A stretch of DNA of 8,299 nucleotides from Gammaproteobacteria bacterium (GTDB lineage: Bacteria > Pseudomonadota > Gammaproteobacteria > Enterobacterales > Kangiellaceae), in NCBI GenBank assembly GCA_013372875.1, contig JABXIW010000277.1, positions 1 through 8,299 of the forward strand, in the 5' to 3' direction. Of the stretch, positions 1 through 5,566 are shown one piece after another. The translations under genes and the position numbers were made by a program. The notes below the pieces were generated by a model that saw only the letters and a program-made list of their open reading frames with translations, was not told the DNA's origin and searched no databases. Every line of letters starts with the position of its first letter. Within the stretch, counting starts at the first letter, position 1.

Positions 1-1307
1 CAAGTACGGCCGCCACGGTTGGTGACAATCGCCGCTGCACGCTTCATGATTGGTTCCCAATCGGGATCAGTCATATCAGTAACCAGCACATCGCCTGGCT
101 TAACCGACGCCATTTCATCAATTGAGCTGATGACTTTTGCAATACCCTTACCAATTCTCTGACCAATAGCACGACCCGTCGCTACGATGTCAGAAGTCGC
201 TTTTAACTGATAACGCTCAATAACATTCTTATCTGTACGACTTTGTACCGTCTCAGGACGCGCCTGAACGATATAAATCTTGCCATCAGCGCCATCTTTA
301 GCCCACTCGATATCCATTGGTCGCTTGTAGTGCTTTTCAATGATAAGGGCTTGTTTAGCCAGCTCTTGAATTTCTGCATTTGAAATACAGAAGTTCATGC
401 GCTCTTTTGGATCGACCTTAACCGTTTCGATACTTTTATCGTGATCGGTTTGGTCGGTGTAAACCATTTTAATCGCTTTACCGCCTAAAGTTTTACGTAC
501 AATCGCTTGGCGCCCTTGCTCTAGCGTTGGCTTATGCACATAAAACTCATCAGGATTTACAGCGCCTTGCACAACGGTTTCGCCCAAGCCATAAGCACCT
601 GTAATAAAGACTACGTCATTAAAACCAGACTCAGTGTCCATAGTGAACATAACGCCTGAAGCAGCGATATCAGAGCGAACCATTTTTTGAACGCCAGCAG
701 AAAGTGCCACCAGTGAATGCTCGAAACCTTGGTGTACACGATAAGCAATGGCGCGGTCGTTAAACAAAGACGCAAATACTTCTTTTAACGCCTTCATCAC
801 ATTATCAATGCCGCGAACGTTCAAGAAAGTTTCTTGCTGACCTGCAAAAGAAGCATCGGGTAAATCTTCTGCTGTTGCAGAAGAGCGAACCGCAACCGCA
901 AACTCTTCATTAGCGTCGGCTTTAAGTCGAACATAAGCCTGACGAATAGCTTGTTCCATTTCTGGTAAAAAAGGCGTATCCATTACCCACTGGCGGATTT
1001 TAGCGCCAGATTCCATTAACTTTTCAACGTCATCAACGTCTAAATCTTTTAGCTCGTCGTTAATTTTTTTATTCAAGCCAGATTGTTCTAAGAATGAACG
1101 GAAAGCATCGGCGGTAGTAGCAAAACCACCGGGAACGCTAACGCCAACATTGCTTAAATTACTGATCATTTCGCCGAGTGAAGCGTTTTTACCGCCCACA
1201 CGCTCGACATCGTTCATGCCAAGTTCTTCATACCAAATAACGTATTCGTTGGAATCACGGTTAATAAACTTAGGGGCTTTCGGGCTTTCTTGCGGTGTAT
1301 TTTCCAA
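1..1307 (-). CDS. ppsA: Phosphoenolpyruvate synthase, N-terminal part (gene runs off left edge)
   Basis: Makes phosphoenolpyruvate from pyruvate and ATP (giving AMP and phosphate), the entry step of gluconeogenesis from three-carbon compounds; cytosolic. I translated 435 complete codons with no interruption, and they follow E. coli PpsA closely. Seen: RVGGKNASLGEM (36-47) and AVRSSATAEDLPDASFAGQ (139-157) of the ATP-grasp-like nucleotide-binding domain, DIEWAKDG (332-339), QARPET (348-353), the linker, and the start of the phosphohistidine domain, TDMTDPDWEP (410-419) and TNRGGRT (429-435). The expected Cys-His, with the phosphorylated catalytic His (about residue 437), falls just beyond the edge. 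The start is TTG at 1305-1307, chosen because AGGAG lies 7 nt upstream and no ATG or GTG fits; the N-terminus is then about 16 residues longer than in E. coli. The rest of the family's roughly 790 residues lies outside. It is divergent from its regulator ppsR. Confidence 0.96.
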   Translation of the reverse strand, partial: MENTPQESPKAPKFINRDSNEYVIWYEELGMNDVERVGGKNASLGEMISNLSNVGVSVPGGFATTADAFRSFLEQSGLNKKINDELKDLDVDDVEKLMESGAKIRQWVMDTPFLPEMEQAIRQAYVRLKADANEEFAVAVRSSATAEDLPDASFAGQQETFLNVRGIDNVMKALKEVFASLFNDRAIAYRVHQGFEHSLVALSAGVQKMVRSDIAASGVMFTMDTESGFNDVVFITGAYGLGETVVQGAVNPDEFYVHKPTLEQGRQAIVRKTLGGKAIKMVYTDQTDHDKSIETVKVDPKERMNFCISNAEIQELAKQALIIEKHYKRPMDIEWAKDGADGKIYIVQARPETVQSRTDKNVIERYQLKATSDIVATGRAIGQRIGKGIAKVISSIDEMASVKPGDVLVTDMTDPDWEPIMKRAAAIVTNRGGRT

Positions 1308-1503
1308 AACTTTTCTCCTATTCAAGTATTTATTCAAATAGTTAGTCCCAGCAATTGAAGTCATGCTTTAAGTTTAGAGGCTATGTCATCGCCAATAAAC
1401 CGCAAATAAATCAAATGACAACTTGCTGAATCAATCACTAAATGCTTAAATTTACTAACATTTTTGCCGTTAGTGGCGCTATTTTACTGATAATTGAACA
1501 AAT
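1308..1503. promoter_or_regulatory. Divergent ppsA/ppsR intergenic region with an inverted repeat
   Basis: This 196-bp AT-rich gap must hold the promoters of both divergent genes. No strong sigma-70 promoter is obvious. For ppsR, a weak candidate is TTGCTG (1423-1428), 17 nt, TTAAAT (1446-1451); a later GATAAT (1489-1494) would give an almost leaderless message. A perfect inverted repeat ACTAAC (1454-1459), 9 nt, GTTAGT (1469-1474) sits 29 bp before the ppsR start, and GTTAGT recurs at 1341-1346 near ppsA. I looked for Cra-like and HexR-like sites, the usual ppsA regulators in this class, and saw no clear match. Confidence 0.4.
1315..1319 (-). promoter_or_regulatory. Shine-Dalgarno site fixing the ppsA TTG start
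   Basis: On the minus strand AGGAG (inside TAGGAGAAAA) stands 7 nt before TTG at 1307. Another in-frame TTG at 1323-1325 has no ribosome-binding site in front of it, so the 1307 start is preferred. Confidence 0.8.
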
Positions 1504-2325
1504 ATGAAACGAACAGTTTTTTTTATTTCTGATCGCACTGGTATTACCGCCGAAATGTTGGGGCATTCTTTGATGTCACAATTTGATGATGATATTGAAT
1601 TTCAATACCACACCATCCCTTTTGTGGATGATGAGGATAAGGCTCATAATGCGGTAACTCGTATCAATCAAACTGCCTTGCGCGATGCGACTAAACCAAT
1701 AGTTTTTGAAACCATTGTTCGTCCAGAAATTCGTCAAATCATTCGTAATGCCAACGCCATGTTACTGGATTTTTTCCACACCTATATCGATCCCTTAGAA
1801 GAAGAATTAGGCGTGGATAGCTCTTTCCGTGTTGGTAAATCACACTCTACCGACAATTTGCAGGCCTATGATACTCGCATGAGCGCCATTAATTTTGCGC
1901 TGAATAATGACGATGGCATGACTACCCAACATTACGACAAAGCAGATATTATTTTGGTCGGCGCTTCGCGCTGCGGTAAAACTCCAACCTCGCTTTATCT
2001 AGCCATGCAGTTTGGTATTTTCGCTGCTAACTACCCTTTTACCGATGAAGACATTCCTAACATCAAACTGAATCAGGGCTTAGCACAAAATAAAGATAAG
2101 ATTTATGGATTAACCATCGATCCCATGCGTTTACATGAAATTCGTAACGAACGCCGCCCAAATTCTAAATATTCATCCATGCCACAATGCATGTTAGAAG
2201 TACGCGAAGTCGAAGCGTTGTATCGCCGTGAAAATATTCCTTTTATCAACACCACTTCTCGCTCGGTGGAAGAATTGGCGGTGAAAATCATGGCTAAGAC
2301 AGAGATAGAGAGAAGGATTTATTAA
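1504..2325 (+). CDS. ppsR: PEP synthase regulatory protein (kinase/pyrophosphorylase, DUF299 family)
   Basis: Bifunctional regulator of PEP synthase. It inactivates PpsA by ADP-dependent phosphorylation of a threonine two residues before the catalytic His, and reactivates it by phosphate-dependent removal that releases pyrophosphate (known for the family). Seen: the N-terminal start FFISDRTGITAEMLGHSL (6-23), the P-loop GASRCGKT (153-160) with the family-typical PTSLYLA after it, then IYGLTIDP (200-207), LHEIRNERRP (210-219) and the C-terminal signature NTTSRSVEELA (249-259). At 273 aa it is full length compared with about 277 in E. coli. The ATG start gives the expected N-terminus but has no Shine-Dalgarno sequence in front. 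Divergent arrangement with ppsA is the same as in E. coli. The neighbouring ORF at 2332 follows after 6 bp and could share its transcript. Confidence 0.96.
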   Translation: MKRTVFFISDRTGITAEMLGHSLMSQFDDDIEFQYHTIPFVDDEDKAHNAVTRINQTALRDATKPIVFETIVRPEIRQIIRNANAMLLDFFHTYIDPLEEELGVDSSFRVGKSHSTDNLQAYDTRMSAINFALNNDDGMTTQHYDKADIILVGASRCGKTPTSLYLAMQFGIFAANYPFTDEDIPNIKLNQGLAQNKDKIYGLTIDPMRLHEIRNERRPNSKYSSMPQCMLEVREVEALYRRENIPFINTTSRSVEELAVKIMAKTEIERRIY

Positions 2326-2331
2326 TACTCA

Positions 2332-2724
2332 ATGAAAAGGCAGAAATTTTTAACAGAGTTCTTAGGTGCATTGGGAGCGATAGAAATTCAGTGGAAGAAC
2401 ACTTTTAAAAGCAGCATTTCGGGGATTGTTATTTATGAACATGACGATCCAGAGGAAACTCAAGAGTTTATTTGGCATACAACTGAATCACAAGTACCCG
2501 ATTACAAAGTGCTAATGTTAGTAGAGATTTTACATAAGCAACAGTTATTAGATATAGATAGAATTAATATCCCTAAGAATAAATTAAGGAAACTATACAG
2601 CAAAAAAATTGGAAAATTGGTAACTGAGTTAGAATTTTCTCAAATACTAGAACATTTAAAATCAATTGAAGTAAATATGATTGATGAAGGGAAAGAAACT
2701 GATATTTTCTTTATCCATGAATAG
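2332..2724 (+). CDS. Hypothetical protein, 130 aa, directly downstream of ppsR
   Basis: I do not recognise a family. The protein is soluble-looking, with no signal peptide or membrane segment. It is Lys/Glu/Ile rich, with a short N-terminal half (LGALGAIEIQW, GIVIYEHDD) and a more helical C-terminal half (KLRKLYSKKIGKLVTELE, 84-101). The start is the first ATG, 6 nt after the ppsR stop and in the same reading frame as ppsR, so only TAA and two sense codons separate them. The purine-rich AGAGAGAAGGA ends about 14 nt before the ATG, too far for a normal ribosome-binding site, so translation may depend on ribosomes finishing ppsR. Its codons look more AT-rich than those of ppsR, which could indicate a recent arrival. 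A REP-like hairpin follows. That it is a real gene is likely but not certain. Confidence 0.6.
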   Translation: MKRQKFLTEFLGALGAIEIQWKNTFKSSISGIVIYEHDDPEETQEFIWHTTESQVPDYKVLMLVEILHKQQLLDIDRINIPKNKLRKLYSKKIGKLVTELEFSQILEHLKSIEVNMIDEGKETDIFFIHE

Positions 2725-2763
2725 AAATATTAAATACTTGCTACAGTACTACTAATTACTAAA

Positions 2764-2814
2764 GGGATCGGAGACAAATAAAAACGAATGTTATTCTCAA
2801 ACGACTCCGCTCCC
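2764..2814. repeat. REP-like imperfect inverted repeat
   Basis: GGGATCGGAGAC (2764-2775) faces GTCGTTTG-flanked CTCCGCTCCC on the far side: reading 2803-2814 in reverse complement gives GGGAGCGGAGTC, 10 of 12 identical to the left arm. Inside the loop AATAA (2777-2781) can pair with TTATT (2791-2795). The GC-rich arms stand out in an AT-rich intergenic gap. From memory the sequence resembles repeat units that surround REP-associated (Y1) transposase genes in marine gammaproteobacteria, but only one copy is present here, so the repeat status is inferred. It could also act as a stem-loop ending the ppsR transcript, although no T-run follows. Confidence 0.45.
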
Positions 2815-2851
2815 ATTCAAGTACCCCACAAATTAAAGAAATAAAAACCCT

Positions 2852-3358
2852 ATGCAAATAGTCGTTCGAAAAGAACAAACAGACGATATTCAAAGCATTT
2901 ATGAAGTGACTAAGGCTGCTTTTTTAGCAGCTCCGCACAGCAGCCATACGGAGCATTTTATTGTCAATGCGCTGCGAGAAGCTGGTGCTCTATCTGTCTC
3001 ACTAGTAGCTGAGTATCAATCAAACATTATCGGTCACGTTGCAATATCGCCTGTTAGCATTTCAGATGGCGCTAATGACTGGTATGGCTTAGGACCAATT
3101 TCTGTGCATCCTGAACATCAGCAACAAGGCATTGGTAGCAAGCTGATGAAAGCTGCTATTCAAGAGTTAAAAGCCATCAATGCTGGCGGCTGTGTTTTAT
3201 TGGGCGATCCTAACTACTACCAACGATTTGGCTTTGCACCAAAAGCAGAATTAGTATTAAAAGATGTGCCCGCAGAATACTTTCAAACACTACTACTTCA
3301 GAGAGAGCTGCCCCAGGGCTTCGTTACTTATCATGAAGCATTTTTCGCGGAAAGCTAA
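2852..3358 (+). CDS. GNAT family N-acetyltransferase, YhbS-like
   Basis: Predicted to transfer an acetyl group from acetyl-CoA to an unknown amine. At 168 aa it is a single, complete GNAT domain in the cytosol. Seen: the N-terminal strand MQIVVRKEQTDDI (1-13), strands 4 and 5 in EYQSNIIGHVAISPV (54-68), the acetyl-CoA-binding motif A GLGPISVHPEHQQQGIGSKL (79-98) with its Q-x-x-G-x-G core, and GCVLLGDPNYYQRFGFAP (113-130). The last stretch is typical of the COG3153/YhbS group rather than of ribosomal-protein acetyltransferases. The ATG at 2852 has only a weak purine stretch (AAAGAAA) upstream. It stands alone and converges on the secreted-protein gene, sharing a bidirectional terminator. The substrate cannot be told from sequence. 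Confidence 0.9.
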   Translation: MQIVVRKEQTDDIQSIYEVTKAAFLAAPHSSHTEHFIVNALREAGALSVSLVAEYQSNIIGHVAISPVSISDGANDWYGLGPISVHPEHQQQGIGSKLMKAAIQELKAINAGGCVLLGDPNYYQRFGFAPKAELVLKDVPAEYFQTLLLQRELPQGFVTYHEAFFAES

Positions 3359-3396
3359 AAAGTTAAAAGCACTGCCAAAAAGCATCTTATTTCTAC

Positions 3397-3428
3397 AATA
3401 AAAAGGCCTCTAACGAGGCCTTTTTATT
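3397..3428. terminator. Bidirectional rho-independent terminator between convergent genes
   Basis: Perfect 14-bp stem: AATAAAAAGGCCTC (3397-3410), loop TAAC (3411-3414), GAGGCCTTTTTATT (3415-3428). Flanking A and T runs let it work in both directions, for the acetyltransferase (rightward) and the secreted protein (leftward). Two bases of the leftward gene's TAA stop codon (3427-3429) lie within the base of the stem. Confidence 0.93.
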
Positions 3429-3915
3429 AATTACAACCAGCATCAACCTTAGGATTGGTATCAGCAAACATCCCATCCGAGTTGTGTGACCAAACCCAAG
3501 CGTGCAAAGTCCAAGAACCAATGTCATTGATATAATGCCAATGATCATCATCACCTGGATAACCTTCAGGCGCTACAGCGGGATCACCAGGAACTATGTA
3601 TTCTGCAGCAACCAACTTCATCTTGCCTTGTTTATTAGGCGCATAAACCAAAGCTTCGGGTTGAGTGTGCTCAAAAGTGCCATCCAACACGGCAAAATTT
3701 AGAAAATGCCAGCCCATAAACGGGATGCATAGGCCAATATCAACATAGCCGTCGATAAGTGCTTGATCAAAGTTATGATATTTGGCGGTTGCATCGCGCA
3801 ACTCACTTAACATTTCATTAACTTCATTGGCTGAAGCAGCGTTGGGGGAGCATAAAGCAGCTGCAACCAGTGTTGCGGTTAACATGGGTTTTAGTTTAGA
3901 CAAGGGATAATTCAT
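3427..3915 (-). CDS. Secreted His/Trp-rich protein of unknown function
   Basis: I cannot name a family. The 162-aa product starts with a clear Sec signal peptide: basic N-terminus (K7, K9), hydrophobic core LTATLVAAAL (12-21) and a likely cut after ASA at residue 29. C22 is not in a good lipobox, so a soluble periplasmic or secreted protein is expected. The mature part has an N-terminal helix with ATAKYHNFDQALIDGY (42-57), then CIPFMGWHF (63-71), PEALVYAP (86-93), LVAAEYIVPGDP (101-112), and an acidic/aromatic C-terminus with DDDHWHYI (122-129) and WTLHAWVWSHN (135-145). Histidines 47, 70, 83, 125, 127, 138 and 144 could bind a metal or haem (inference). Mature C63 and C161 could form a disulfide. 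AAGGAG lies 6 nt before the ATG. It is divergent from a winged-helix regulator, which may control it. I recall similar uncharacterised proteins in other bacteria. Confidence 0.85.
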   Translation of the reverse strand: MNYPLSKLKPMLTATLVAAALCSPNAASANEVNEMLSELRDATAKYHNFDQALIDGYVDIGLCIPFMGWHFLNFAVLDGTFEHTQPEALVYAPNKQGKMKLVAAEYIVPGDPAVAPEGYPGDDDHWHYINDIGSWTLHAWVWSHNSDGMFADTNPKVDAGCN

Positions 3916-4011
3916 TTCAGACTCCTTCTACAAGTTTATCTATCCTTCTTGCTACCTTAATTAATAGCCCATAAATTTTATCCGACCAAGCCCTTAGCCG
4001 CCCTCTTGACC

Positions 4012-4055
4012 CATGAAAAAGCCAGGAAATATTTATGAAATAACTATGAAATCAA
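4012..4055 (+). promoter_or_regulatory. Four tandem 11-bp direct repeats, candidate operator
   Basis: Four successive 11-bp units begin at 4012, 4023, 4034 and 4045: CATGAAAAAGC, CAGGAAATATT, TATGAAATAAC and TATGAAATCAA, all matching [CT]A[TG]GAAA at positions 1-7. The array ends just before the likely -10 TAGAAT (4059-4064) of the downstream winged-helix gene. Proteins with OmpR/PhoB-type winged helices commonly bind direct repeats about one helical turn apart, so autoregulation is plausible (inference). The array also lies upstream of the divergent secreted-protein gene. Confidence 0.5.
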
Positions 4056-4064
4056 TGATAGAAT
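4035..4064 (+). promoter_or_regulatory. Candidate promoter of the winged-helix gene
   Basis: ATGAAA (4035-4040; 4 of 6 to the -35 consensus), 18 nt, TAGAAT (4059-4064; 5 of 6 to the -10 consensus). The poor -35 lies within the 11-bp repeats, as expected for an activated promoter. An alternative -35, TTGACC (4006-4011), is stronger but has only a weak -10 (AATATT, 4028-4033). Confidence 0.35.
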
Positions 4065-4090
4065 CAAGTAGATAGCAAGGAACTGCAAAC

Positions 4091-4486
4091 ATGGATACTA
4101 ATGAACGGAAGTCAGCAGATGAGATCTGTCACTTTCGTGAATTCACGCTCGATTTATCAAAAGGCTACTTATTTAAAGGTACGCGGCCAATTGACCTGCG
4201 GTCACAATCTTTTCAAACCCTACTTTACTTTCTTGAAAATCCGCAAAGATTAATTAGCAAAGATGAATTATCAAAAGCCATTTGGGGTAATGTTAAAGTT
4301 AGTGATAGCTCTTTAGCCCATTGCATTATGGATATACGACATGGACTAAATGACGATACGCATCAGTTAATAAAAACGGTTACCAAGCGTGGTTATATTC
4401 TCGATTGCGAAGTCAATTGGAAAACTAACCATCAATCATCAAGTTGGCGTAATTTATTAAACAAGTTTAAGAGTTTTTGGCGTTAA
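4091..4486 (+). CDS. Stand-alone OmpR/PhoB-type winged-helix DNA-binding protein (CadC-like N-terminal domain)
   Basis: Predicted transcription regulator of 131 aa. Residues about 13-107 form a complete Trans_reg_C winged helix: FREFTLDLSKGYLFKG (15-30), PIDLRSQSFQTLLYFLENPQ (33-52), LISKDELSKAIWG (54-66), recognition helix SDSSLAHCIMDIRHGL (71-86) and wing IKTVTKRGYIL (94-104). No receiver domain precedes it, and no transmembrane or TPR region follows, unlike CadC/ToxR or two-component regulators. Instead a short tail ends in WRNLLNKFKSFWR (119-131), which makes an amphipathic helix with W119, L122, L123, F126, F129 and W130 on one face. It may be a natural short form or a shortened CadC-type gene; no remnant is visible in the 10 bp before the convergent astE stop. 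AAGGAA 8 nt before the ATG supports the start. It is divergent from the secreted-protein gene. Confidence 0.85.
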   Translation: MDTNERKSADEICHFREFTLDLSKGYLFKGTRPIDLRSQSFQTLLYFLENPQRLISKDELSKAIWGNVKVSDSSLAHCIMDIRHGLNDDTHQLIKTVTKRGYILDCEVNWKTNHQSSSWRNLLNKFKSFWR

Positions 4487-4496
4487 ATATTGAATC

Positions 4497-5564
4497 TTAG
4501 ATGCTTAAATCAAGCTCGCTAAGTTTTTCAATAACTAAGCCCATTCTTTGCCCTACTGGTACTTTATTGTTCGGAAAAACAATGGCTTCGCCATCTTGTT
4601 CTGTTAGGTACGAATTTTTACCCGCATCTAACAACAATTCACCTTTATTAAACTGAGTAAAATTAGCGGTATTGGCTGAGTCAAAAGCTAACTCGTCCAT
4701 TTCAGAATGACGGATCAATTCTTTTTTCACTCGATACAAATTGGCATCCGCAATTTCTGGGAAAGACTCAAACTCGTATTCACCCGTCAACTGCTGAGTT
4801 AACGCCTGCTCAAACTGCAAAAAGTCTTCTCGGTTGTTCTGACCAAAGGGTTTAACCTTACCAAGTTCTAGAGTAAAACCATGGGCCTTAAATTGATTCG
4901 TACTAAAATAAGAAAAAGTAGTACCTGGCTTGTGATACAACAATATGGTTTCAATTCCAGCATCGATTAAAAAGCGAATTTGCGCCTTAGAATGATTACG
5001 TCCTTGCTGATAGGGATAAATCACAAACTTTTGGTGCAATGAAGGCTTGATCGCCGTATGCAGATCATAATGAATACGAACTTGTCCCAAGCCATCTTGC
5101 TCAGATTCTTCTTGATTGGTTTGAGTAAAAAATTGAGTAACGTGTTGTTCTAAGGCTTTAGCGCGTTTTGCTTCTGGACCAGCTTCTGGATCATCAAGGT
5201 AATCTTTCCAAGCACCATCGAATAATCTGTTCAGGTTAAAGCCAGTAAAGCGCTCTTGAGCCAGCATGGCATGTGGATTACCAATAATAACAAGCAGGTT
5301 TACCTTTAAGGTTATTTCTTGACGTAAAATTCGTGAAACAATATCCGATAAAATCTCAATTGGCGCAGTTTCGTTGCCATGAACACCCGCCGAAAGCACA
5401 ATATTAACGTTTGATGGTTGCTTGGGCTTAATTTCGAGCACGCCAGCATCACGAAAATACACATCGAATTTTTCTAAAGTCAGGCTAAATGGCGCAATCG
5501 AGTCAGGCGACTCAGATACAAAATCAATTAAATTGAAATTTTGGCAATATTCAAGCGGGTTCAT
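4497..5564 (-). CDS. astE: Succinylglutamate desuccinylase
   Basis: Last enzyme of the arginine succinyltransferase (AST) pathway: a zinc enzyme that splits N-succinylglutamate into succinate and glutamate in the cytosol. Seen: SAGVHGNETAPIE (58-70) with zinc ligands H62 and E65, GNPHAM (95-100), FNLNRLF (109-115) for substrate binding, HYDLHTA (165-171) with third ligand H169, TLELGKVKPFGQN (231-243) with likely catalytic E233, and the AstE-type C-terminal domain with NLYRVKKELIRHS (275-287), NFTQFNKGELL (301-311) and IVFPNNKVPVGQR (328-340). At 355 aa it is about 30 longer than the E. coli enzyme. It is the last gene of the leftward operon, 2 bp after the M23 gene; its AAGGA ribosome-binding site (5571-5575) overlaps that gene's end, so the two are probably translationally coupled. 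No astA, B, C or D gene is in the window. Confidence 0.93.
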   Translation of the reverse strand: MNPLEYCQNFNLIDFVSESPDSIAPFSLTLEKFDVYFRDAGVLEIKPKQPSNVNIVLSAGVHGNETAPIEILSDIVSRILRQEITLKVNLLVIIGNPHAMLAQERFTGFNLNRLFDGAWKDYLDDPEAGPEAKRAKALEQHVTQFFTQTNQEESEQDGLGQVRIHYDLHTAIKPSLHQKFVIYPYQQGRNHSKAQIRFLIDAGIETILLYHKPGTTFSYFSTNQFKAHGFTLELGKVKPFGQNNREDFLQFEQALTQQLTGEYEFESFPEIADANLYRVKKELIRHSEMDELAFDSANTANFTQFNKGELLLDAGKNSYLTEQDGEAIVFPNNKVPVGQRMGLVIEKLSELDLSI

Positions 5565-5566
5565 AA

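Noticed and set aside
1150..1341. Plus-strand 63-codon open frame
   Set aside because: It lies antisense to the start of ppsA, begins with TTG and has no recognisable product; an overlap artefact.
2764..2814. Integron attC site after a small orphan ORF
   Set aside because: The core-site patterns RYYYAAC and GTTRRRY are not present at the ends of the repeat, and no integrase or cassette array is seen.
3848..3856. Lipoprotein signal at C22 of the secreted protein
   Set aside because: Leu at position -1 does not fit a lipobox, and a good signal peptidase I site follows at ASA (27-29).
4034..4052. Short CRISPR-like repeats
   Set aside because: The period is only 11 bp with no spacers; it fits a protein-binding array, not a CRISPR.
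4484..4520. Terminator between the convergent winged-helix gene and astE
   Set aside because: Only 4-5 bp stems can be drawn and no GC-rich hairpin with a T-run is visible.
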